From NCBI GenBank assembly GCA_002471845.1, contig DKQT01000011.1, forward strand, positions 8,570 through 46,366: 37,797 nt of DNA, given 5' to 3'. Source of the stretch: Fidelibacterota bacterium UBA7301 (GTDB lineage: Bacteria; Fidelibacterota; Marinisomatia; Marinisomatales; TCS55). Shown here one piece after another: positions 1 through 7,999 of this stretch (within the stretch, counting starts at the first letter, position 1; each line of letters begins with the position of its first letter). The notes under the pieces were generated by a model that ran no database searches, had not been told where the DNA came from, and saw only the letters and a program-made list of their open reading frames with translations. Position numbers and translations under genes: made by a program.

Positions 1-36
1 ACGGTAAGGGAAAAACTAACTTCCGGTCTACTCCCG

Positions 37-840
37 CTAGGCACCTGCACCCATAACTACCAACAAAACACCAATCATTCCTATACCATTGGTTACAAAG
101 TGGGCAATGATCCCAGGCCATGTGTTCTGAAAACGTTGAGCTACAAATGACAATGCCAGAGCACCCGGCAATAACGCAAGCATCTGCCACCACTTAAATG
201 CATGAAGCAGCGTCCAAAGAACACCATGGACCATCCATGTACGTTTGCCATACGTTAGCTCCTGACGGGGAAGGACATAGCCTCGCCAGAGAAACTCCTC
301 TCCCAAAATATTGAGGATCAGTGAAAAAAAAGTGATAACTAATAAAGACCAATTCCCAACAGCTTCAGCACCCATCTGGTTTTTCATACTTTCAAGACCC
401 TGAGGAATGCGGGGGTCAATGAACGATGGTGTACTATCAGATATTGTGAGCACACCTTTTTCAACTAAACCGGGAATGATAGACAATAGCAGCACAGACA
501 GCAGCCCAGCAGTGATCAACATGAATAAAAACAACCCGATTGTCCATAGCCATCCCTTGCGTTCCATTCGATTCAGCCTGAAGCGGTCTCGCAATGCTGG
601 CCAGCTCATCGGATTGCCCTCCATCCTGTAAGCCACTAGCGACGCTACAAGCATGATGGCTAGAGGGATATCCAAGACTATAGCGTAGCTGACAAATGTC
701 GAACAACCATGTTCAACAAGATATGGAAAAACGCTATACACACAAATAATGGTTATAATTGCAGGTATGCCAAAAAAGAGTCCCGCTTCCCACAACGGCA
801 TCGGTTTCAGACCTCTGGATTCTTGTGATTTAATATCCAT
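37..840 (-). CDS. CPBP (CAAX/bacteriocin-processing type) intramembrane metalloprotease
   Basis: This is a 267-residue polytopic membrane protein with about seven to eight hydrophobic segments. The diagnostic CPBP/Abi motifs are visible: EEFLWRG around residues 181-187 (motif 1, EExxxR), a His at about 213 in LLHAFKWW (motif 2), and HFVTN around 247-251 (motif 3). These Glu and His residues bind the catalytic metal in the Rce1-like family. The substrate cannot be inferred; bacterial members process peptides or act in immunity or stress. It is divergent from smc, with a good sigma70-like promoter just upstream (861-888). The mRNA leader would be very short and has no Shine-Dalgarno. A second, only distantly similar CPBP protein lies at 7220-7942. 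Confidence 0.85.
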   Translation of the reverse strand: MDIKSQESRGLKPMPLWEAGLFFGIPAIITIICVYSVFPYLVEHGCSTFVSYAIVLDIPLAIMLVASLVAYRMEGNPMSWPALRDRFRLNRMERKGWLWTIGLFLFMLITAGLLSVLLLSIIPGLVEKGVLTISDSTPSFIDPRIPQGLESMKNQMGAEAVGNWSLLVITFFSLILNILGEEFLWRGYVLPRQELTYGKRTWMVHGVLWTLLHAFKWWQMLALLPGALALSFVAQRFQNTWPGIIAHFVTNGIGMIGVLLVVMGAGA

Positions 841-853
841 GCTTCAAGTCACT

Positions 854-870
854 TGTATACATAATATACA
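854..870. promoter_or_regulatory. Inverted repeat overlapping the -10 element (possible operator)
   Basis: TGTATA (854-859) and TATACA (865-870) are perfect 6-base inverted arms around CATAA. The repeat covers the -10 hexamer and probable start site of the minus-strand CPBP promoter, a typical position for a repressor site. No binding protein can be named. Confidence 0.3.
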
Positions 871-888
871 CATGCTTTTTAATGTCAA
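861..888 (-). promoter_or_regulatory. Predicted sigma70-type promoter for the minus-strand CPBP gene
   Basis: Read on the minus strand there is TTGACA (883-888), a 16-base spacer, then TATTAT (861-866). That is a perfect -35 and a 5/6 -10. The start codon at 840 is about 20 bases past the -10, so the transcript would have a leader of roughly 10-15 bases. Confidence 0.5.
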
Positions 889-971
889 TCAATGGGTATG
901 AATGACTAACATCAATTGATGGTTTTCCCCTCTAAAAATCATTAGATTCCCGAACCTCTTTAACCTCGGAA

Positions 972-3900
972 ATGTATATATCTGAACTCAATTTACATGG
1001 CTTTAAATCCTTTGCCAAAAAGGAGAAGCTCAAATTTGGCGAAGGTGTCACTGTTATTGTCGGTCCCAATGGATGCGGCAAAACCAATATCGTGGATGCC
1101 ATCCGCTGGGTGTTGGGCGAACAGAAATATTCTGTCCTCCGCTCAGGGAAAATGGGAGATGTGATCTTTAACGGCGCTGATGGATTAAAACCCCTTTCCG
1201 TTTGCGAAGCCACTCTCACGGTTCATAACAATCGCGGCAAACTGCCCTTGGAATACAACGATATTGAGATCGGCCGCCGCATCTACCGTGACGGTGAATC
1301 GGAATATTTTATTAACCGCACGCCATGCCGCCTGAAAGATATCCATGATCTGTTCGTGGATACGGGGATGGGCTCGGATGCCTATTCTGTGATTGAGTTG
1401 AAAATGATCGAACAGATCCTCTCTGAAACAGCCGATGACAGGAAACGAATGTTTGAAGAAGCGGCGGGGATCAACAAGTATAAACAGCAGCGCCGCTCGG
1501 CCATGCGAAAATTTGAAGCGGTTTGCCAGGACCTTGAGCGAGTAAGCGATATCGTCCAGGAAGTGGAGCAAAAGGTCCATTCACTGAACCTGCAATTGAA
1601 GCGTTTTAAGCGCCATGAAAAACTCACTGAAGAGTTAAAAGAGAGAGAACTGGCCCTCGCTTTCATCCGCGTCCATGAATTTGAAGCTGAAATATATCCC
1701 CTCCGCCGGCGGGTGGTTGAATTCACCCATCTCAAGGATGAAAAAGCATCGTACACTTCCGTTCATGAAAAAGAGTTGGAGTGCCTGAGATCCCTTTACG
1801 GAGAACAGCAGAAAGAGTTAACGGGACTTCAATCCGCCCTGCGGGAATTGGAAGAATCCCGGGAAACAGTCCGCAATAATGTTTTAGTTTGGTCGGAACA
1901 AGATAAAGCGTCAGAAGCCAATATTGAACGCCTCAACCGTGAAGAGGCCTCCAATGAAGATAAAAAGGTCCAACTCAACCAGCAGGTCAGTGAGTATGAC
2001 CAGGAGATAACAGCCTTATCTCCCCAACTGGAAAATCAGCTTTCTGCTTATAAACCCAAAAAATCAGAATTTGATGCAGTTCAGGAACGCTATAAGACTG
2101 CCCAGGAAGAATTGGAATCGGCCCAGACCGCCCGCTGGGATGCCCAGCGCAAAATGGCGGACGACCGCTCCCTTTTGGACCGCACTTCATCCCTGATTGA
2201 AGAAAAACAAAATGCCCTCTCCCGGCTGGAAGAAAAGATCGCTGAGATTGACTCCAACCAGGAAGAGACGGGGAATGAACAGAAAGAATTAGAATCCCAG
2301 AAGGCCAAGCTGGAAAAGGCCAAAGGGGAGATTCAATCCGGATTTGCAAGAGTGCGAGACAGCCTGAACCAAAGCCTGGAAAAGCGGTCTGAGCTCTCCA
2401 TGGAGATCCACCATGGGAAATCGAAATTGGAATCCCTTCAATCCCAAGTGGGTTTTTATACAGAATTGGTGGAACAAAAGGAAGGGTACCCGGAAGGGGT
2501 GCGGACTGTTTTGGACAACCCTCGTGAATTCGCGGGAATCCTCGGTACGGTGGGCGAATTGTTCCAGGTGGAAGAAAAACTGGAGACTGCCTTCCAAAGC
2601 GCCCTGGGAGACTGGGCCAAATGCCTCGTGGCTGAGAATCGAGCTTCCGCCCTGAAAGTCCTTAAATCCGCCCGGGAGAGAAAGACGGGAAATCTTTCCA
2701 TTCTCCCTTTAAAAGAATTTACCCAATTGGCTTCCACTCAAAAAGCACCCACAGGGAATGGTATCATCGGCACCGGCGCTGAACTCTGCGGCGCCGATAA
2801 AAAATATCAATCCCTGGCCGATGTTCTGGTGGGGAACCTTCTCATCGTCGAAGATTTGAATGGAGCCCTTAAGAACAATGACCTGAACGGCTGGGATATC
2901 GTGGACTTGAATGGCGCCTATTCCGGGAAGAATTTAATCCTGAAACACCGCAACAAAAATGGGGATGGCAGCCTCCTTGGCCGGCAGAAAAAGATCGAAT
3001 CCCTGAAGGATGCAATGGAAACCCTTTCAGCGGTGATTGAAGGCCAGGAAAAAGAATTATCAGAATTAATAGGTGAAATCGAATCCCAGTCCGGGCGGGC
3101 TAAATCCCTGGGGGATGAACTGGAAAAATCCTCCTGTGAATTGAATGAAGTGGAAACGGCCCTGATTCGCAACCACTACCGTCAATCCCAGGCGCTGGAA
3201 TCGTTGAAGACCTTGAATCAGGAAGTCCAGGAAACGGCCAAGAATATTGATGACCTCCAGGCTTCCGTGAAAAAGTTGGAGCCGGGACTGGCCAAAGGGG
3301 AAGCCGTGATCACCAAACTGAAGGCAGAAGCTGAAAAAACATCCGAAGCATTAGTGAAGGTCCAGGTGGAAAGGGATACCTTCCAGCAGGCTGTCCAGGA
3401 ATTGCGTATCGAACTTCTCAATTTAGAGAATAAACGGGATAACCTGAATTTCCAGAAGCGCGTGGCCCAGGAAACCATCCAGGAGTTGGAAGAGCGCAAG
3501 GCGGCCATTATCCAGGAAGTTTCCGGACTTATGGAAAAACGTGAATCCCTGGCAGGCCAGATCGTCGAGGGCGAAAAAGAATTACGAACCATTACGGGGC
3601 AGTCGACCAAGGACCGCTCTATTTTGGATCTGAAACGGGATACCTCCAACGATACCTATCAATCCATGGAAAAGATCCAGGAGCAGATCCGCTCAGAGCA
3701 GCAATCCCGTGAAGCGCTTTTGGAAGAATTGAAGGCCAACGAATTGAAGATCGCTGAAATGGAGCAGCGCATAAATATCATCCGGGAGCGGATTCGGGAT
3801 CGCTACGAGATGGAAGTGCCCACAGACCTGGTGGTAGATGAAGAGGCGGACGACCTTGAATTGCGGATCGAGCGCATCCAACGGAGCATCGAAAGTATCG

Positions 3901-4499
3901 GTCCCATCAATATGGCCGTTCAACAGGAATACGAGGATGAACAGGCCCGCCTCCAGACGCTTATAGAACAACGGGATGACCTAATTGCTTCAGAGGATAA
4001 CCTGCGGGAGACCATCCAGAAGATCGATAAGGTGGCGCGGAAGAAATTTCAAGAAACCTTTGACCAGATCAAACTGAATTTCGGAAAATTATTTGAAATG
4101 TTTTTTGAAGGGGGAACCGCTTCATTAACCCTTATAGGGGACCCGGATCCATTGGAAGCGGATATTGCTATCCATGCACAGCCCCCGGGGAAGAAAAACC
4201 AGAGCTTGCGGATGCTGTCAGCAGGGGAGAAATCTCTCACGGCCATCGCTCTTCTCTTCGCCATTTACCAATATAAACCGAGCCCTTATTGTATCCTGGA
4301 TGAAGTGGATGCGCCATTGGATGATGTGAATATCCAGAAGTTCAAGCGCGTGCTGAATACCTTTGCGGAGGACACCCAGTTTATCGTGGTGACCCACAAT
4401 AAGCTCACCATGGAGGCGGCGGACTACCTATACGGTGTTACCATGGAGCAGAAGGGCGTGTCGAAGTTGGTATCCGTTAAATTCAACGGACGGATTTAA
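972..4499 (+). CDS. smc: Chromosome segregation/condensin ATPase Smc
   Basis: This 1175-residue protein has the full Smc layout. The N-terminal ATPase half carries GPNGCGKTN (31-39, Walker A). Long heptad-rich coiled coils flank a globular hinge at about 500-660. The C-terminal half carries the ABC signature LSAGEK (1082-1087) and Walker B ILDEVDAP (about 1108-1115). Length is normal for bacterial Smc. It should form a homodimeric ring with ScpA/ScpB and act on the nucleoid; neither partner is in the window. The ATG at 972 gives the canonical N-terminus MYISELNLHGFKSF. A strong hairpin terminator follows the stop within 25 bases, so smc appears to be transcribed on its own. The usual neighbour ftsY is absent here. 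Confidence 0.97.
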   Translation: MYISELNLHGFKSFAKKEKLKFGEGVTVIVGPNGCGKTNIVDAIRWVLGEQKYSVLRSGKMGDVIFNGADGLKPLSVCEATLTVHNNRGKLPLEYNDIEIGRRIYRDGESEYFINRTPCRLKDIHDLFVDTGMGSDAYSVIELKMIEQILSETADDRKRMFEEAAGINKYKQQRRSAMRKFEAVCQDLERVSDIVQEVEQKVHSLNLQLKRFKRHEKLTEELKERELALAFIRVHEFEAEIYPLRRRVVEFTHLKDEKASYTSVHEKELECLRSLYGEQQKELTGLQSALRELEESRETVRNNVLVWSEQDKASEANIERLNREEASNEDKKVQLNQQVSEYDQEITALSPQLENQLSAYKPKKSEFDAVQERYKTAQEELESAQTARWDAQRKMADDRSLLDRTSSLIEEKQNALSRLEEKIAEIDSNQEETGNEQKELESQKAKLEKAKGEIQSGFARVRDSLNQSLEKRSELSMEIHHGKSKLESLQSQVGFYTELVEQKEGYPEGVRTVLDNPREFAGILGTVGELFQVEEKLETAFQSALGDWAKCLVAENRASALKVLKSARERKTGNLSILPLKEFTQLASTQKAPTGNGIIGTGAELCGADKKYQSLADVLVGNLLIVEDLNGALKNNDLNGWDIVDLNGAYSGKNLILKHRNKNGDGSLLGRQKKIESLKDAMETLSAVIEGQEKELSELIGEIESQSGRAKSLGDELEKSSCELNEVETALIRNHYRQSQALESLKTLNQEVQETAKNIDDLQASVKKLEPGLAKGEAVITKLKAEAEKTSEALVKVQVERDTFQQAVQELRIELLNLENKRDNLNFQKRVAQETIQELEERKAAIIQEVSGLMEKRESLAGQIVEGEKELRTITGQSTKDRSILDLKRDTSNDTYQSMEKIQEQIRSEQQSREALLEELKANELKIAEMEQRINIIRERIRDRYEMEVPTDLVVDEEADDLELRIERIQRSIESIGPINMAVQQEYEDEQARLQTLIEQRDDLIASEDNLRETIQKIDKVARKKFQETFDQIKLNFGKLFEMFFEGGTASLTLIGDPDPLEADIAIHAQPPGKKNQSLRMLSAGEKSLTAIALLFAIYQYKPSPYCILDEVDAPLDDVNIQKFKRVLNTFAEDTQFIVVTHNKLTMEAADYLYGVTMEQKGVSKLVSVKFNGRI

Positions 4500-4521
4500 C
4501 GGAATTAAACTTATATAATTG

Positions 4522-4560
4522 AAAAAGCCTCCCGTATAATGCAGGGGGCTTTTTTGTTTT
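4522..4560 (+). terminator. Rho-independent terminator after smc, possibly bidirectional
   Basis: The 11-base stem AAAAAGCCTCC (4522-4532) pairs with GGGGGCTTTTT (4544-4554), with one G-T wobble, around an 11-base loop, and is followed by a T-rich tract. The mirrored A-tract means it could also stop minus-strand transcription from the lipoprotein side. Confidence 0.85.
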
Positions 4561-4566
4561 CAGGAT

Positions 4567-4677
4567 TTATTTCTTAGTGAATTCCATTTGCGTGCAAGAT
4601 GCAGGGTTCCACTCGTTACCAGCCGCTTCACAAGTAAATTGTGTAGTATGGCTGGTTTCATAGATTCTCCGTTTGTT
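4567..4677 (-). pseudogene. 3' remnant of a paralogue of the adjacent small lipoprotein
   Basis: The minus strand has a 37-codon open stretch between in-frame stops (TAA at 4678-4680 and TAA at 4567-4569) with no start codon ahead of the conserved part. Its translation ends with CEAAGNEWNPASCTQMEF then TKK. This aligns over about 30 residues with the C-terminus of the intact protein at 4746-5234 (CESASSSNAWIPKKCQKI then KYKK). The two Cys, the H, the W, the P and the final KK are shared. I read it as the decayed tail of a tandem duplicate. Alternatives are a chance open frame, which the pattern makes unlikely, or a lost stop or frameshift in a once longer gene. Confidence 0.55.
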
Positions 4678-4745
4678 TTATAGTGTATCAAATTGAATTT
4701 TAGATTAAAAAAAGGAAAGATGTAAAGGAAAAATAATCCTGATGA

Positions 4746-5234
4746 CTAGATCTGTTTTTTGTACTTTATTTTCTGGCATTTTTTCGGGATCCACGCATTG
4801 CTGGAGCTCGCCGATTCACATTCTCTTTGGTTTGAATGGCCGGTTATTTCAAAATTTTCATCAATGCAATAAGGGTCACTGACAATATTGATATGAAATG
4901 ATCGTTTGTCGTTGGACATCGTGTAGGGATAACAGTCCTCTTTGAAACAGAAAGTTTCCCCCACGTCATACCAAGCGAAGGTTGTTACTTCTGGATTAGG
5001 CCCGGTTATGGTTTCAACCCCGGTACCGTCTTTATTTATTTCCAGGGTGATGGTAAGGCCTTTGCCTTTTAATCCCCGCCATTCCGTATCATCCACTTCA
5101 CCGCTGCAGCTTGATATTTGATAAACTCCCATTTCAGTGACCTTCCATGTACCTACGAATGGGCTTAAATCCTCCTCTTTCATATCTGCACAGGCTAACA
5201 GGCCGATTAAAAAAAGGAGACGCAATTTATTCAT
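4746..5234 (-). CDS. Small cysteine-rich lipoprotein, lipocalin-like
   Basis: A 162-residue predicted lipoprotein. The N-terminus MNKLRLLFLIGLLAC is a short signal peptide ending in a lipobox, with Cys15 as the lipidated residue. After it comes FVGTWKVTE (about 26-34), the G-x-W start typical of lipocalin-like and META-type beta barrels. A beta-rich body follows with about six further Cys, which could form disulfides in the periplasm or at the surface. No enzyme motif is visible and I cannot assign a function. Its maturation would need Lgt, encoded at 8861-9706. The remnant at 4567-4677 shows that its C-terminal region was once duplicated. No convincing Shine-Dalgarno precedes the ATG. Confidence 0.75.
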   Translation of the reverse strand: MNKLRLLFLIGLLACADMKEEDLSPFVGTWKVTEMGVYQISSCSGEVDDTEWRGLKGKGLTITLEINKDGTGVETITGPNPEVTTFAWYDVGETFCFKEDCYPYTMSNDKRSFHINIVSDPYCIDENFEITGHSNQRECESASSSNAWIPKKCQKIKYKKQI

Positions 5235-5309
5235 ATTATTTTCAATTTAGGATAATGAATGAGGTTCCTGAAATTACAAAAATTGGATTGAAATAACTTG
5301 ATTTTTGAA

Positions 5310-5337
5310 TCGTAGTTTGAGTCTGGAGTAAGGTAAT
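5310..5337 (+). promoter_or_regulatory. Possible Bacteroidota-type promoter upstream of lepA
   Basis: TAATTTTG just upstream of the lepA ATG matches the Bacteroidota -7 consensus TAnnTTTG. A TTTG lies about 14 bases further upstream, which is shorter than the usual spacing. The match is weak evidence by itself. Confidence 0.2.
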
Positions 5338-5346
5338 TTTGCCCCC

Positions 5347-7149
5347 ATGCCAACGACCCATATCCGCAATTTTTGCATTATTGCCCACATTGACCACGGT
5401 AAATCCACCTTGGCGGACCGCCTGTTGGAGGAAACCCATACCCTGGCCAAAAAGGACATGAAGGCCCAGGTGCTAGACAGTATGGATTTAGAGCGGGAAA
5501 GGGGGATTACCATTAAAAGCCATCCAATCCAAATGCATTATAAACACAAAGATAAACAGGATTATATCTTGAATCTCATTGATACACCGGGCCACGTGGA
5601 TTTTACTTACGAAGTATCCCGATCCTTGGCCGCCTGCGAAGGTGCCTTATTGTTGGTGGATGCCGCCCAGGGGGTGGAAGCCCAGACCGTGAGTAATACC
5701 TATTTGGCCGTCGAGAGCAATCTAACCGTCATTCCAGTGATCAATAAGGTGGACCTCTCCAGCGCGAGAGTGGAGGAGGTTAAAGGTCAACTAGTTGAAC
5801 TTCTTGGTTGCGATGAAGATGAAATAATTACTGCCAGCGCTAAAAGCGGTTTTGGTATCCAGGATGTGTTCGACGCTATTGTGGATCGTATCCCCCCGCC
5901 GGAAGATCGTTCCCACAGTCCGGTCCGGGCCATGATATTTGATTCTCTCCATGACAATTATAAGGGTGCCATTCCCTACGTACGCGTGTTTGACGGTGTA
6001 CTGAAAGGGGGCACCACAGCAAAATTTTTCGCCCACGACCGCCAGTATGACATCACGGAAGTAGGCCATTTTGTATTGAAGCAGATTCCGGCCAAAGAAC
6101 TTCGTGCCGGAGATGTGGGCTACCTTCTGGCCAGCATTCGGGATGTGTCCCATATTCTCCCGGGGGATACGATCACTACCAAACAGGATTCAGCCGTGGA
6201 GCCCCTGCCGGGCTTCAAGGAGATCAAACCTATGGTCTTTTCCGGACTCTATCCTTCCGATGCGGACGATTATGACCAACTGCGCATAGCCCTCGATAAA
6301 TTGAAATTAAACGACGCTTCATTACTCTACGAACCGGAAACCAGTGAAGCTTTAGGATTCGGTTTTCGCTGTGGATTTTTAGGACTCCTCCATATGGAGA
6401 TCATCCAGGAAAGACTGGAACGGGAATTTGATTTGGCCCTGGTCACCACCACACCCAACGTGCGTTATAAAGTTGAACTCCGCAGTGGTGAAATCGTCGA
6501 GGTGGATACACCGGCCAAAATGCCTCCCACGGGGGAGATTCAATCCATCCTGGAGCCCCACGTGTCAGCGGAAATTATTACACCAAAAGAATTCATCGGC
6601 AATATTATGACCCTCTGCCAGAAGAAAAGGGGAATGTATAAGAATACCAATTACCTCACGGCCGACAAAGCACAGCTTCATTATGATTTGCCCCTGGGCG
6701 AGATCATTTTTGACTTTTATGATAAGCTGAAATCCACCAGCAAAGGGTACGCTTCTTTGGATTATCACTTGTCCGATTATGTATCCGGGGACCTAAAAAA
6801 ATTGGATATCCTGATCAACAATGAAACAGTGGATGCCCTTTCCTTCATCACTCATACCAATGATGCCTATTCCCGGGGCGTGGCCATGTGCACGAAATTA
6901 AAAGAACTCATTCCCCGACAGATGTTTGATGTGCCCATTCAGGCAGCCTTGGGGAATAAGATTATTTCGAGGGCCACGGTAAAAGCGATCAAAAAGAATG
7001 TAACGGCCAAATGTTACGGCGGCGACATTACGCGGAAGCGGAAATTGTGGGAAAAGCAGAAAGAGGGGAAGAAGCGCATGAAATCCATTGGTAAAGTGGA
7101 AATCCCCCAAGAAGCCCTATTGGCGGTACTCCAGATTGACACTGACTGA
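5347..7149 (+). CDS. lepA: Elongation factor 4 (LepA), back-translocating ribosomal GTPase
   Basis: This 600-residue translational GTPase matches the usual LepA length. The GTP-binding motifs are in order: AHIDHGKST (13-21, G1), ERGITIK (G2), DTPGHVDF (G3) and NKVDL (G4). Domains II and III follow, with GFRCGFLGLLHMEI. The LepA-specific C-terminal domain ends in a Lys/Arg-rich tail containing AKCYGGDITRKRKL, which distinguishes LepA from EF-G and TypA. It acts on stalled or misassembled 70S ribosomes. The ATG at 5347 gives the canonical start MPTTHIRNFCIIAHIDHGKS. It is followed after 70 bases by a CPBP gene, with a hairpin between them. Confidence 0.97.
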   Translation: MPTTHIRNFCIIAHIDHGKSTLADRLLEETHTLAKKDMKAQVLDSMDLERERGITIKSHPIQMHYKHKDKQDYILNLIDTPGHVDFTYEVSRSLAACEGALLLVDAAQGVEAQTVSNTYLAVESNLTVIPVINKVDLSSARVEEVKGQLVELLGCDEDEIITASAKSGFGIQDVFDAIVDRIPPPEDRSHSPVRAMIFDSLHDNYKGAIPYVRVFDGVLKGGTTAKFFAHDRQYDITEVGHFVLKQIPAKELRAGDVGYLLASIRDVSHILPGDTITTKQDSAVEPLPGFKEIKPMVFSGLYPSDADDYDQLRIALDKLKLNDASLLYEPETSEALGFGFRCGFLGLLHMEIIQERLEREFDLALVTTTPNVRYKVELRSGEIVEVDTPAKMPPTGEIQSILEPHVSAEIITPKEFIGNIMTLCQKKRGMYKNTNYLTADKAQLHYDLPLGEIIFDFYDKLKSTSKGYASLDYHLSDYVSGDLKKLDILINNETVDALSFITHTNDAYSRGVAMCTKLKELIPRQMFDVPIQAALGNKIISRATVKAIKKNVTAKCYGGDITRKRKLWEKQKEGKKRMKSIGKVEIPQEALLAVLQIDTD

Positions 7150-7152
7150 CGG

Positions 7153-7214
7153 AGTGTTATTGTGTTAAAGTATGACAGTGTTATCGTGGTGATCCACCAT
7201 AAAACCATAACACT
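7153..7214. repeat. AGTGTTAT direct/inverted repeat with nested hairpin after lepA
   Basis: AGTGTTAT occurs at 7153-7160 and 7177-7184, and its reverse complement ATAACACT at 7207-7214. The second and third copies bracket a smaller stem, TGGT (7187-7190) with ACCA (7196-7199). The only gene gap between lepA and the CPBP gene is almost filled by this element. There is no T-tract, so it is not a standard intrinsic terminator; it could be an operator or an mRNA-stabilising structure. Confidence 0.4.
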
Positions 7215-7219
7215 ATTCT

Positions 7220-7942
7220 ATGATTGAAAATTCCAACTACTGGCGCGACACTCACACACCGCTTTACAGCTTCATTTTCACCCTGCCTTTGTTCCTGATC
7301 TACGAGGTGGGGGTGTTTGCTATTTCCGCCAGTGATCTTCCCCTCCTGAGAAACGGGGCTGATGTCCTCATGCGCCAGATATTAGAGGTCTTTGGCGTCT
7401 TTGGTGTATATGGTTTTGGGGGCTCCTTTTTGATTGGTTTTCTGGTGGCATTTTTGCGCCAAAAGAAGAAATTGATGTCTACTGCCATTCGCGGAGAATA
7501 TTTACTTACCATGCTGTTTGAAAGTATCGGTTGGGCTATTCTGTTAACGATTATAATGATTTGGATACCAACCTTTTTAATGAATGGCAAAGATGGTCGT
7601 TTGATGCAGCAAATTGTATTGGCCATCGGCGCCGGTATTTATGAAGAGTTCATATTTCGTGTGGTTCTAATTTTGGGAATGACTTCTGTGCTAGGGTTTA
7701 TTTTTCAATGGGGCGAAGTGGGGAAGAAGACCGGGGCAGTGATCTTGGCAGCGATCCTTTTTTCCGCCTTCCATTTTGTAGGCGCCTATGGGGAATCGCC
7801 ATCCTTGAATATGTTTTTGATCCGTATGGCGGCGGGGATCGTGCTGGGAGGTATCTATGTACTGCGGGGTTTTGGCATAGCCGCCTATACCCATACCATC
7901 TATGACCTGTTTGTTTTAGTAAAATTCACTACTTCGGTATGA
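7220..7942 (+). CDS. CPBP family intramembrane metalloprotease
   Basis: A 240-residue polytopic membrane protein with the CPBP signature: YEEFIFR (141-147, EExxxR), His185 in FSAFHFVGAYGE (motif 2), and THTIYD (224-229, motif 3). Six or more hydrophobic segments are visible. The motif 1 Arg and both His positions are intact, so it is probably an active metalloprotease. It is separated from lepA by the hairpin element at 7153-7214 and is followed by a secreted/zinc-ribbon gene. Its sequence differs strongly from the CPBP protein at 37-840, so this is not a recent duplication. Confidence 0.85.
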   Translation: MIENSNYWRDTHTPLYSFIFTLPLFLIYEVGVFAISASDLPLLRNGADVLMRQILEVFGVFGVYGFGGSFLIGFLVAFLRQKKKLMSTAIRGEYLLTMLFESIGWAILLTIIMIWIPTFLMNGKDGRLMQQIVLAIGAGIYEEFIFRVVLILGMTSVLGFIFQWGEVGKKTGAVILAAILFSAFHFVGAYGESPSLNMFLIRMAAGIVLGGIYVLRGFGIAAYTHTIYDLFVLVKFTTSV

Positions 7943-7999
7943 TAATTAGTTTATAGAATCTGTAATTTCACCGTCTATTTTCGGGGGAAATCCATTAAA

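Noticed and set aside
1185..3971. Several long antisense and alternate-frame open frames inside smc
   Set aside because: They are shadows of a strongly supported gene; their translations show no domains, only biased composition.
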